Assembly: GCA_025602915.1 (NCBI GenBank)
Contig: JAHLJZ010000001.1
Location: 310,001-374,000 of the forward strand
Direction: 5' to 3'
DNA: 64,000 nt
DNA from: Paraphysoderma sedebokerense
Taxonomy: Eukaryota > Blastocladiomycota > Physodermatomycetes > Physodermatales > Physodermataceae
Below are positions 11,986 to 23,751 of this stretch, piece by piece (the first letter of the stretch is position 1; the number at the start of each line of letters is the position of its first letter). The translations under genes were made by a program, and so were the position numbers. Under the pieces are notes generated by a model, which had not been told where the DNA came from, did no database searches, and worked only from the letters and a program-made list of their open reading frames with translations.

Positions 11986-12233
11986 TGTGCAGTGCTTCGA
12001 ATGTACTGTACTGTGATGCAGTATTTGGTGCAGGGATGCAAAGGATATATGTATATAGCGATGTGTGAGTGCGGGGACAGAAGCGAGGAATGGGAACGCG
12101 CTCCTTACGACATTCGTTCCTTCGTTCCTCATCCGCAATTGAATTCATAATTCATATCATCAGTCAGGATACATCGTCCATGTAGAATCCATACACACTT
12201 TTTACATTAAAGTCAGCGTATCCTCCACCCAAT
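11986..12233. promoter_or_regulatory. Shared promoter of the kinetochore-like gene and SFI1
   Basis: 248 bp lie between the two divergent start codons. The region contains GGAACGCGCTCC (12094-12105), whose ACGCG core (12096-12100) matches the MBF/MCB type of G1/S promoter element. One copy is weak evidence on its own. No other repeated motif stands out. Confidence 0.4.
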
Positions 12234-15200
12234 ATGATGTCGCTCGACCCGCAGCCATCTTCGTCCTCTGGTAGCGCATATTCTTTTGCAACCTCTTACG
12301 ACCTGTCGGCTAACCCAAGTCCTAGGCTACTCCATCGTAACCGAAATCATTCGTCGAGCAACTTCTTCTTCGGCACCTCATTCCTCAGATTCAAACTCCC
12401 TGACATTGCTTAGAGTGCTGCGTGCTTACAATGCAGTCCTCCAAGAAAGACAAATGGTATCCGAGCAGGATCACGAAATTTACAAGATCTTACTGAGCCT
12501 AAGCCAAATGGAAACTCATATGGGGAAAGCCTTGAGCTGGCTTGAACGATGGGAGCTCTACCAAATGGTATTAGGATATTAATCTTAGTTGAAATATTCG
12601 TTCGGCCGCGGTTAATTTTCTTTTCTGATCTGGCCGCTTAACTTTTTAGAATCCCGAATTCGCTGTCCCTCAACTTAGTGTGAATATGCCTAGTCTGCTG
12701 GATATATCTGTTAATACCGTATATCAATCGAAAATGACAGAAAAGACTGCTCTCAATTCATCCAATGCATTCCGGCCTTCGAATCAATCGGCCCTCGATC
12801 AAACAGTTTTAATTACAGATGAAGTGACTCACATCGGTATGGTATTGATTGAACTCAATCAAATCTCGAAGTTTTACTGAATTTAAATAAAAGCAGGGAA
12901 CTCGACGAGCGAATTATCACATATGCGAAACGACACGGCGATAGACATTAAGTTTGCACTTTCACTCTATTTTTCGTTCAAACTTGATTCATGTATTTAC
13001 AAATAATGTTCTTTTTAGGTTGGACGAATCGGAGCTACGAGATTCTAAGATATCGGTATCTGAGAAGGAAAAGCGCTTGTTACGTCAGATCCTTCGATCG
13101 TGGAGAAAGTAAGGAACATGCACGCTTTTTATTGGCGTATTCCTGACTTTTTTCAATAATTACTAACCGCGTTCAGCAGATACTCGTTAATTTCTGCCAG
13201 CAAACGAAACAAAATACTTCGTCAGTGGATCCATGCAGTATCGTATTGTCGCGATCGACAACTATCAATGTATTGGAAAATATGGAAGACGCAATATCAT
13301 CAGATCCGAGTGGGTTGAATTTCATACATCCATTAAGCGTCATTGATGAATAACAATCATTTAGGAAACTTACAATGTTATCGCTCGGCGACGTGTAATC
13401 AGTGATTATTTTGCCCGTTGGAAACGATACTGTAATGAAACGAAACTTCTGGCTTTTCATTTTCGACGCAGGCGGATTCTCAATACCGTAATGTTGACAT
13501 GGTTGCGAAGACTACGCGACAGGTTAAAATTTAGATGCTTGTGGCAAACACATGGCTCGGCGCTTGTCTCCAAATTTGAAATGATGAGGAAGCGCACATT
13601 ACTCGTGGTATTGATCAGATATTTTTAGTTGTCTCTGAAGCGTAAAAGATTGATCATTATGTGTAGGCTTGGCAAGAACAATACAACTATCAGATTGCTC
13701 TCAGAAACCGGAAAGAAGCATTAAGATCGACGTGTCAACATTACGGGTTACAGAAATATTTCCACAATTGGCATTCGAAGTATCGACATCGTTTGTACCT
13801 CTTTCGAGTTTGATTTGTACTTTAATATTATCTGACAATGCTGAATTTAGAGCGGATCTTGAAGAGATGTGAAATGCTAAGCCGATTTCGTACACAAAGA
13901 TTATTTTTCATATGTTGGCAGGAAAGGTCGGTTTATTGAATTCTGCATGCACCATCTCTGAACATGCAGCTAATCAGTCCTATACAGCTTACTTAGACTG
14001 CGCGAACTTCGTCAGCTTCGTGACCTGTTTTATTACTTAAGGCAACGGCAGCTTTTGAAAACGCATTTCAAAGCATGGCATTTTGAGTTGACTGAAAGCC
14101 GAATGATGAAGGCAGCAGAAATGATTTTCAACTTGAATATGCTTAAACGATCCTTCCGCCTTTGGATGAAGCGAAGGTATCATAGCCTCGCGTCTCCTAT
14201 TATTTTACATTTCGGATATCAATGTTTAACGTATGCATTGGTTAGGATTCAAGTTCATAACGCTGTAGGCCTTGCAGACATGACCTTTCTTCGATTTGTC
14301 TTCCGGAAATGGCAGAACCAATGGGCAAAAGTTGAGGTAACTTCACTTAGCTTTAATCTGCTAAGAGTTGGCGTCTCAACAAAAAGCGAATTTAGTACCG
14401 TAGACGAACCTTGTTGTCGTTCACGAAAGCCAGGAATGAGCTCCTTTTACGAAGAATGTTTTACATTTGGAAATCTGCCCATTTGGTTCAAATAGCGACA
14501 GGTTGGCACAGTGCGCAACTGAAAAGACGACATTTGCGATCATGGAGAATATCCTTTTGCCATAGTTTCAAAATAAGATAGACCACAAACAGAATTTGCA
14601 AAAATTGATTTATCCTTAACTTCCTGATATACAGGAGGAGCAAATACGTTACGGAAGTGTTGTCAGGTAGTAAAGGGATGTCTGCTTTTAAATCGGAGCG
14701 AAAATCTAACTTATAAACCCTACAGAAAAAGCGTCAAATTATCTCTCATGTCGCTTCTTGGTTGGTTGTTCCAAATCCCTACGTTTATGGAGGAAAAACT
14801 TTATTGCACGTCGCCTAATGCATGTCCAAGCTGAGGTAAAATGCTCTTGAAGTTCATTCCCTCGAACGCATCATTAAACAGCAGAATAGAATCGAGAACG
14901 GACGCGGCTTTTGTCTACTGCCATGGCAAAGTGGGTATCTCGAACCCAAAAGATGGTACTGTTGAGCCAGTACGCAAAGATATGTTATGCACGGTTACGA
15001 ATGAAGAAAGTGATCTGGGAATGGCGGGAACGGTAAGTTCACACCTCGAGCTTATGAAACACATGTCCAAACAACTAATCGTCTGCAAACAAGATTTATA
15101 ACTCATCAGCGAAACCGGAAGTTATCGCTTCAGAAGTTGTACATGGAAAACGAGCCGAAACGGAAGTTAATCAAGGCTTTCAGAGGATGGAAATTATACA

Positions 15201-18200
15201 TAGAGAAGGGGAAGAGCAAGCGGACCACATATGAGCTTCTGGTATCACAGGTCAGATTGCGGTCGAAAAGGATTTTGATGGAAACATGGTTATCCAAGAC
15301 ACGAAATTCGATACGATTAAACTTGACTGAACGGGAATTTCAAACGATACTTACAATGGTTCTATTCCTTTTACCCATTATTTGATGTCGAACCTGCTTT
15401 TAATACATATTGACAGAGTCGTCTCCGTCGTTGTTTCCATGGTTGGAGAATCAAGTTTCAACACCAATTGGATAAACAATTCGAAGCTGTCACATATGAT
15501 TACTCCACTAGTCTAAGGTTTGGCACTTAATAATCATTTAGTTACTGTTTCTCGCCACTCAATCTCCCTCTATTTTTTTTGAAGGAACTCTTTCATACGT
15601 TGGACAAACCAGGCCGCAAAATCAAGACTGATGAGAGCTTCTGAATGTGCCTTCCAATTGAGGAGGAAGAAGCGTAAGCGTCGTTTAGATCTTTCTTTTG
15701 TGATAAAAACAGGGCAAAATCCCCATCTGATCCCATCCCAAAGGTCTTGTCGGCGTCATGCTCAAATCCTGGAATCAATTAAGTACAAATTCAGCGAGAC
15801 TGAAAAAAACATCAATCGTGATCACCCGGCAACATAATTTCATCCTCCTAGATCATAGCTGGTACATTTGGAACCTGGCGCTCCGCCTACGGCGCATTAA
15901 AGAATTGGTAAGCTCAATTTTTGCAACCAAGTAACAAATTCTTACTATTTTACTTATCACCTCAATAGGAATCGCAGTTTAATAGGATACGGAGAGATAC
16001 ATGTTCGTCGACTTTGAAAAGGCGATGTTTGTTGAATTGGAAGCATGCTCTTCAATTTAGGAAACAGCAGAAACGTCGATCCGAGGTTTGCACTGCATAA
16101 TTGTCGGGCTTGGTTTTCCGGTTATCCTTATAACGATCGAATTATAATATTACCTATAGCGTGTGTTCATCCGAAACTTCAAATTTCGTTATTTCAATCG
16201 ATGGCAGTTGAAGACGCAGGAACTACAATATAAGTTTGAGCAAGTACGAAATTTACATAATAGGAACATCCTTCATGCTTCGTTCCAACAATGGTTAGAA
16301 CGGTAATGTCTATATTTCGGCTTTGAAGATCTCTAGAGATGCTAGCAGCTATCTGATTTGTCTATTGTAGTGTCAAACACGAAAGGATCAAACGAAAAGA
16401 AGTGGTTATACGAGCCTGGTTGAAGGATGTTAAAAGTAGACAGCTCAGATTGATGATACGGGGTGAGTGATTTGTAGACATTCCGAAAGTTCTCTTTGAT
16501 GGATAGCAACTCACCATTCGAACATGTTTAAGGTTGGAGAAATGTTACTCGAAAGAATGCATACAAAAAATGTCTTCTGGCAAAGGTTACCGCGCAGAGA
16601 AATGAAGTATGTTACTCGAATCGAAATGATGGTGGGAAATATCAACTCTTGACGATTTATTGCAGATCCGGATCCGCCACGCTTTTCGTATCTGGAATAC
16701 AGTTACATTTGAGGCTAAAAGTGTCCGAGAATCATTGGAAAAGGCAAATTATAACCGCCGACAGGTAAGTCATGCCGAAGTCACATTCGGTGCTTTAGAC
16801 CAATTAGGTTAATGTCATTTGCAATGGTGCTTTAGCAATATCTGCGTCGATGGGTCAGGGTTCACGTTGGGATACGGGAACGGAATAACCAAGTCATCAT
16901 AGGGAGGCAACAATTCACGCAAAGGTAAGTTAATACGCATTTGAAACATTTTGTTACCGGTCTTCTGACTGTCATTCCATATTCCAGAAATGCTTTCATG
17001 AAGTGGTACAGTCGGTTTCTCCAACGCAAGCGAGCTGAACAAACGATGGAGAGATTTCTACTGCGCAAAAAGCAAGGTCTGTGTTTTCTTTAGCGCAAAA
17101 CGCGAGCAAGTATGCACTCACATTGGATTCCTCGATATTAGAACGTGTCCGACATATTCTCTTGACCTGGATGAACTACTCTAAGCGGAAAGTCTCGCTG
17201 CACGAAAGGTTCCGACTCTTGTCTGGCTACGTAGAGCAAAACCTGCAACGACAGACATTCCTGAATTGGAGGAATAAGTTGAGAGATGTTAAATGCAATG
17301 CATTCTTGGCGCGTAGGGAAAGGGTAATATATTTGTTTATTCCATGTTTGCAGTAGCATACTCAAAGTTTATTGGTTCTTAAGCGCACGAAATTTTCTCT
17401 ACTCATACGATGGATACTGCAAGCACGGCTGTGGCGTCGTAGGGAAATAGCCGTAGACGAAGAAATGAGAAAAAGAGCTTTAAGGTGAGAATAGTCCAAC
17501 GTGATATACATCGACTTGTACTTTGGTTAACTCAGTATTATTGGATTAGGATATATCTAAAAACCTGGCGTCGAAAATCGCGGTATAAGCAGTACCATCG
17601 AGCCGCAGTTCAACATATTATCGCGAGAACCGAGAAGAGTATGTGAAGAGCACTTTCTTATTGGTTATCCTTTTATAAACTCACGCGACTCCATCGTCAG
17701 GTTTGCTTCGAGATGTATTCACTGTATGGAAGGCTCGGTATTCAAAAGCAATCTTATTACAGCATTCAGAACGGAACTTTCAACATTGCGTTATGGACGG
17801 AACATTACGGCGATGTTGGAATCATTGGCGCCACAAGTTCTTACGGGTTTACTCAACTATACCTCTTTTGTCAGGAAGAGATACTGAGGATTCGACCTTC
17901 TGGGCCAACCGACTCTTGACCATACCAGCTTCCTCTCAGCACCAGCAGTTCGCACTTAATGACCATTCGTTCTCAAACATATTTCAATTTCACCCGACTT
18001 CTTCTGTTAAATACGAGTCACCCGCTTCCTCATTATACGAAAAACAGGTAGATGAAATACAGCAACGTCGTAGAATGAACATCGAACGACAATTCCTCAC
18101 GAAATGGCGCCAACTGTTACCGATACGGCAATCCTATAACAAACGCCGTTGGTTACGTGTGATATTGTTGAAATGGTCATCATGGGCTAAAGAAAATCGA

Positions 18201-18930
18201 CGAGAGAAATTGAAAGCTTTGACGTCGACAATGAAAGGCATTCGTGAGGAGCGGCTATTGAGATTGAATATTGAAAGGTGGAGAATCAAGGCAGAGGAAA
18301 GCGAAAATAGAGAATTACGGAGTGTTATTCTACGAAGAATCTTCCACACGTGGAAGGGGATAACGAAGATGAGAAGGTTACAAAGACTGATGTTTGCAAA
18401 TCGATGCATTGAAATTTGGAAATCGAAGCTCCATCATGTTCTCGGTAAGACAGTCCCGCAACGTTTCCTTTCTTCTTCCTCATTAAGCATAATATTGACG
18501 CGTCGTATCGAAAAGATAACGAATCAAAGGCTGTAAACCTTTCCAATTTGAAAACCAAAAACCGTTACTTTTACCTTTGGCATCAAAAGATCTCAACCCG
18601 TCGAAAATCCAATTTGATCAAACAGAAACTACAATTGGAACTAAACTCCGATAACCAAAGACGTGCTTTATTGCTTCAATTTGGGTGGAAAAAATGGAGG
18701 AAAGGTACCAAAGTGAGGAGGTTTGATACCAAGAGAAAATTGGTATGTCAATTATTTTTCTAGCGGAGGAACCATTTATACCAGACTAATCGTGATGAAT
18801 TGATTTTTAGATATATGCCCAGAGTTATTACTTGAAAACGTTGAAAAGGAGGGTATTGTTATCTTGGTTTAATGGTACTCACAAGACATTTTCGTCGACA
18901 ATATTGGGATCGAGTTTAGACCAAAGATAA
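12234..18930 (+). CDS. SFI1: Sfi1-like centrin-binding repeat protein
   Basis: A very intron-rich gene of more than 20 exons. It runs from ATG 12234 (exon 1 12234-12336, exon 2 12389-12567) to TAA 18928-18930. The protein is a long chain of degenerate helical repeats built around a Leu-x-x-Trp core followed by basic residues. Examples are LRQWIHAVSYCRD (about 13220), SFRLWMKRRYHSL (about 14155), HLRSWR, SLRLWRKNF (about 14790), ILLTWMNYSKRK (about 17155) and FHTWKGITKMRRL (about 18340). This is the centrin-binding repeat of Sfi1, which builds the half-bridge of spindle pole bodies and centriole-linked fibres. The N-terminus is Ser-rich. One intron (14549-14632) is of the U12 AT-AC type. Individual exon borders in the middle are not all resolved. 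Neighbour on the other strand: the kinetochore-like gene. Confidence 0.85.
14549..14632 (+). other. U12-type AT-AC intron in SFI1
   Basis: The exon ends ...TCA TGG AGA and the intron starts ATATCCTTTT, the U12 5' site. TATCCTTAAC at 14611-14620 is a near-perfect U12 branch site, and the intron ends AC at 14632, 13 nt past the branch A. There is no GT donor at this border. The frame after AC (RRSKYVTEVLS) continues, through the next intron, into the Sfi1 repeat SLRLWRKNF. Confidence 0.85.
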
Positions 18931-19076
18931 TGGTGAACCTCAAGATTTGTAATATCATAGGGATGTGCACAAAATAAATTATTCGGTTCATATATCGCTT
19001 ATGATAATCAATGAATTGAAATATTTATTTGACTGCGAGATTCAGATGGTTGCAGAAATTTCAAAGATCGAGAATT

Positions 19077-20554
19077 TTACAAAAGTAGTTTAAACGGATA
19101 TCCAGGACTCTTGATTTTGAATACTACTATAAGTACACTGTAAACAATCACCATTGCGCTCGTCAATGTCAAGACTAAAATTCGTTGCCTGAATGCACTT
19201 TGTACAGTCGGGACATAAATCGATAAAGCGACCACCGTCAATGCGCATACTCCATCTGGATTGATACAAAGAATATAGTGCAGTTAGTACAATGACATTC
19301 GACACTGAATAATATGTGTGATGAAGTTGAAGGGGTCCGTACTTAATGCAGCAGATATTTGAGTTTCGATGGCGACTTGTTGCTGAAATCCACCAACAAT
19401 ATACTCTGGTTTTCCATTCTGAGATACTGAAACATATGGAGGATTACGAATGCGATTCCACATAAATCCAGATGTCATGAGGAGTATGGTTCCCTAAGGG
19501 CGCACGACAAATAGAGCGAAGGACGTCAGAAGCCGCAACCGGATGAGCTCAAAGCACATCAAAGAGAGAAATGAATATATACCAATGAGCCGATTGCCCA
19601 AACTTTTTTATTGCTGAGCAACCAAACGACGCTTCTGGCAACGTATTTGACGGTGGCAATGAAACCAAGGAACAAAACAATGCTAATACCGATAAGCGGA
19701 TAGTTCAAAGGTCGGACAATTTTGATCTGATAAGATGAAATCTCCGATTAAGTAACAATAATATGGATATAGAATTTCTGAAGTAAATATAATACCGGTT
19801 CATTGATTTTTGATGATACGAATGTAGCAAGGGCATCCGCTCCTAATCCTTTCCTTGCGACATCATAGATTTCAAAATCCCCACTGATTTCCCGTGCATG
19901 AGGGCCTTCGGTTGGTGGAAATAGGAATACGATTGGAGCAGTCTGAATATTCAACTGCAGAGGGGAATTGAGATGTTAAATCGATGGAATTCCCTATTTT
20001 GCAACAAAAAGTAACTCAAAAACAAACCCTCTGGAACACTTCGCGACCTTGCTGGAAATCGAGAACACCAAAGTACAAAGGATGCGATGATTTGGATCGA
20101 GCGAAAGAATGCGCTAGAGTACGAAATTCGGAATCGAAGTCTCTAACAAAATTATTATACAGAATATTGAGAATTAGATTTGCTTTGAAAGAGATCCGTC
20201 CTCGCTTCGCGACGTAAACAAATCCGGTACAGAGAATATACATCCAATTCTCCATACACGAGCATTCTGTGTATCTTGGGATTTAATCAGAAAGATTATC
20301 ACGTACTTGCAAGGTTGACAACCAAACTCAGGAGCGAGGGCAGTTAACACAACCATCGCACTGTAATTTCGAGGCTTCTCGGTCAAAACATCATGCAATT
20401 CTGTGTCAAGATTCAAGACATAGTCTGAAACTTTTCCCAATTCTTTGTTGATTCTTTTTGTTTTGTATTTGAGAGTGTATGCGGTTGTCTGGGAACTTAG
20501 GGCGAATAGTACGATGGCAGCAAGCAAGAGAATGACCCGGGCAAACTTTGTCAT
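19077..20554 (-). CDS. OST3: Oligosaccharyltransferase subunit OST3/OST6
   Basis: Six exons on the minus strand (20554-20307, 20142-20028, 19954-19796, 19726-19583, 19493-19343, 19255-19077) give 331 aa. A signal peptide is followed by a lumenal thioredoxin-like domain with the CxxC motif GCQPC, then LYFGVLDFQQGREVFQ and LNIQTAPIVFLFPP, both typical of Ost3/6, Tusc3 and MagT1. Four C-terminal membrane spans follow and the protein ends IKSPGYPFKLLL, like the KxPGYPY end of yeast Ost3. It traps acceptor proteins by mixed disulfide for N-glycosylation in the ER. The intron 19342-19256 has a TACTAAC branch site and must be spliced to reach this ending. Ost3 and Ost6 cannot be told apart here. Confidence 0.92.
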
Positions 20555-20875
20555 GGTGAAGGCAAGTGATCTGGAGGGATGGTGGTCGACAGATAAGCTT
20601 GAGCAGGAGAGGACGAACGAAGCGGCCGAAAGTCAACGGTAATGTCTCTGTATCCTCCACCAAGTGAGTGTCGGAGTGTATATGGATAGTGTGAGCGAGG
20701 ACAGAGGAACGCCAGTTGTCGAGCGAGAGAGGGAACGTCCATTCCCCAAGGGCAACAGTCGGCGCGAATTATTTATTGCATGTCGCATCGGTGAAAGATA
20801 TACGCACACAGCACAACACTTTGCCACACTGCATCGCTATTGCTATTGCATATCTACATAACACCGCCATAACGC
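20555..20875. promoter_or_regulatory. Divergent promoter between OST3 and the membrane-protein gene
   Basis: 321 bp between head-to-head start codons. It is GC-richer than its surroundings. I see no specific element. Confidence 0.35.
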
Positions 20876-21433
20876 ATGTTGCCTCTCCTCATTCCCCTAT
20901 ACCAATTGTCGGATTCCGCTGGCAATCCTCCTGTCCCGACGTCGTCCTCCTCATCCACGCGAATACTGGGAATTGGATGGGGCCTATTCCTTCTTTTTCT
21001 TCTGGGTGTCTTGGTGTTCCTGGTGTGCCTGATAGCCAGTAAAAGCGATCGTGCTGGGTATATATTATCATTCTCCATCCTCATCGCGTCCATTTCAAAG
21101 GTTTATCTCATGTGGCATCCTTGCAGATCTATCTTCTTTATGGCAACAACATGTTATGCTTGCTTGGTAGCCGTCCTTGTTGCTTCACCGAAAGAATTAC
21201 CTGGCCACGGAGCTCAAATAGATAGAGGAAATTCTCTAAAAGTAATGCCTTTGTATTTTGCGTTGAAGTGACATACTGACCTGACACATTGCTGATTGTA
21301 GATGTACGATCACACATATTACCCTCGTATTGTTTTTGCAGTCTTCATGATATTGTCGTCTCTATTCGGAGTAGCGGGTGTCATGATATATTATATATTC
21401 ATTCCAGTATATGCGAACAAAAAGATCTCATAG
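20876..21433 (+). CDS. Small multi-pass membrane protein, unrecognised
   Basis: Exons 20876-21241 and 21302-21433 give 165 aa with up to four hydrophobic spans: WGLFLLFLLGVLVFLVCLIA, then an AGYILSFSILIASI stretch, then IFFMATTCYACLVAVLVA, then IVFAVFMILSSLFGVAGVMI. A further intron of 69 nt (21058-21126, GTATAT...TTGCAG) is plausible. Removing it keeps the frame, deletes the second span and leaves a 142-aa three-span protein. A short Ser-rich, Pro-containing N-terminus precedes the first span and the C-terminus ends in Lys-rich KKIS. I recognise no family. It is divergently paired with OST3, but no functional link is shown. Confidence 0.6.
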
Positions 21434-21477
21434 CGGATCTCTCAACGAAAATCTACTTTCTCAATTGCTAATAAATG

Positions 21478-23529
21478 TCAAAGTCTTCGTCGTCACTCTC
21501 TTCGTCACCCTGAAAATAATCTGTCCGCCGCCTTTTATTTGAAAAATGATCATCTGTGTCATCTTCACTATCGCTGCTAGAATCGCTAGTGGCCAAATCA
21601 TCATCACTACTGTCAAAATCTTCATCAGCGAGATCGGGCCGTGATACCTAAAAATGTTATTAAATGAAACGATTAATGAATGTTTAGTTATAATTAAATA
21701 GGAACATAAAGTGCTCAATTACCAGAAAATCAAAGTAATCTAATGTATGCCGATCTTCTTCTACAGACTCCTCAAGGCCCAGGGTATCCACCATTAGGTT
21801 CATCATAATGTACTGACCAATACTAAAGCCACTGTCTGCGGAATCAAGTGTCTTGCGAACTCGCTTCGGCGCAGGATGGGGTGCTAAAACGTAGAATTGT
21901 TAACAAATAGAAAATCAGATTTACAAGTGAGAGACGGATACAACCATTAGGAAAAGGAAAGGCAGAATTGACTTTAATGATCTTTTCCACTCCAGAAGAT
22001 AATATTATAGGGAGGTGAGGATGGTGAATTGTTGTATTTGGAATACTTCTATGACCTGTGGGTAATTTCGATTAGACAGCACAATCTCATCACTGACATA
22101 AGCAAAACCAAAAACCTTCTAAGATGCCGCAAGCACCGCTCACTTTCATCGGAAGAACGATTCCATCTTTTCCCATCACTACAACGGATCCACGTTCCAC
22201 GTCATTTACTGACTTGATAATATTCCTATTCTTCATTATCTCAGTCTCACTCGGTATTTTCCACATGTACACGTTAAAATCATCAGAACCACAAATAATG
22301 TATTCGTCTCCGCCTAAGCCAGCGAAACAAGGCGATTTGGCGGTACATAAATTGGTAAACTTTCGAACAGGTAGAGTTCTTGACTGCTCCATATCACCTT
22401 CCGGATAGTCGGAAAACCAAGCGTGAGGAAGGGGATCATTCGTTTTGTATATCATGGGATTGAATTTGTGCGTTAGAGTCAATATCGTGGACCCGTCCGA
22501 CGAAAATGAGCAAGACTGTATTTCACGTTGATTTTTTCGAAGCTTTTGATTATTCAAAACCTCAATATTCGTACAATATTTTAAAACAGGTTTCGGACGT
22601 GTTGGCTTTCGCTCTCGTTTAGGAAAAGAGAATCTAGGCTCGAGCCCATTTCGAATGTCCCAAAGACTGCAATGTCTAAGTCAAAGATCGGTGAAATCCA
22701 TGTAGAGATATAGGAAGAAATACATACCACAAATCTCCCGTGCTGGACGACGACAAGAAATTTTGGGCATTTGGATGAAATCTGACACAAGTTTGACCGC
22801 TGTCTAATTCAATCATGCCTTGGCATGAAATAGCACACCTAAAATCCCACAGTAATATTGTTTGGTCATCACTAAAGAGTGTAGGGTTGAGTTGATCATT
22901 TTGTATCAGGACGGTTAAAAATGGGCTTACCTTGAGGAGAGAAGAACATGATCGCTGCCGGGTTGCAAAGATATCCGAGTCACAGTATCTGAATGTTCAT
23001 GGAGTCGATGAGTTCGTGATGTTGTGCTTTCTTTTTCAATGTCCTAGAGGAGTAATTAAGTTCATCACAACGCAAGTCTGTCTTTTAAGCCCGAACAAAA
23101 CTTACATATCGAATGATAGTATGATCATTTGAGAAGGATATTATATGACGAGAAGAATGGTCAAAGATACAACCAAATATATTGGACTCGTGGCCCCGAA
23201 ATTCTTTCAATGGTACTGGATCGTTGTCGTTATAGTGCAACAGATTTTCAAATTTCCACAAAAGCACTCGTCTATCTAATCATGGCATTTCAGTTTCAAT
23301 ATCTGGAGCGACTTAGATTTGCAGCAATTTCAAAATATACCGTCACTTCCACTGATCAGAAGAGATCCATCCTCATTAAATGACAAAGCATTCACACAAC
23401 CATAATGGCCTTTTATATCTCTAGAATTTAAATGAGGTCAGTTAAAATCGTTGCGGCCTGTGGATTCGAGTACCCGGCCGTACCGAAAATACGGGAAGGA
23501 GCAATTGTCCCGCCTGAGTAAGGCTTCAT
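21478..23529 (-). CDS. DCAF5: CRL4 substrate receptor, DCAF5-like WD40 protein
   Basis: Multi-exon minus-strand gene, ATG 23529-23527, TAG 21480-21478. The first WD repeats read IKGHYGCVNALSFNEDG, GSDDRRVLLWKFENLLH and FRGHESNIFGCIF, close to human DCAF5 (LGHFGCVNAIEFS, GGDDRRVLLWHME). Later SPCFAGLGGDEYIICGSDDF is followed by NVYMWKIP, matching the DCAF5 stretch with YILSGSDDFNLYMWRIP. GHRSIPN and SSGVEKIIKV also match the last propeller blades. The C-terminus is acidic, Ser/Asp-rich and ends DEDFDIY. DCAF5 proteins dock substrates on the CUL4-DDB1 ubiquitin ligase. The first intron (donor near 23480, acceptor near 23425) was chosen to keep the frame into IKGHYG. It is divergently paired with the coiled-coil gene. 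Confidence 0.87.
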
Positions 23530-23751
23530 AGACTTGAGACTTATATCTTGAGGAGAGTAATGGATTGAATGGAGAGTGATGATTGTGAATGAAGAATGGT
23601 TGCATCAAAATAGATAGATTTTAAGGCGGGGCAGAAGAGGGAGGAATCCGACCGAGTTCAAGGTCGGACTTTGATTCCCTCTATTCACGCCTTGCATTCA
23701 ATCTCCATCCTAGATACTGCATAGGAATTCTCTGGATCTGTCCATGCAGCA
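23530..23751. promoter_or_regulatory. Divergent promoter with an imperfect inverted repeat
   Basis: 222 bp between DCAF5 and the coiled-coil gene. An inverted repeat spans 23643-23678: TCCGACC (23647-23653) pairs with GGTCGGA (23662-23668), and outer arms GGAATC (23643-23648) and GATTCC (23673-23678) also match. It could be a palindromic protein-binding site or an RNA hairpin in a leader. It does not have tRNA structure. Confidence 0.4.

Noticed and set aside
12040-12048. ATATCCTTT on the minus strand in the 5' flank of the kinetochore-like gene
   Set aside because: No CCTTAAC branch site follows within the 5' flank, so there is no support for a U12 leader intron.
22124-22408. 94-codon hydrophobic frame on the plus strand
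   Set aside because: It is antisense to conserved DCAF5 exons.
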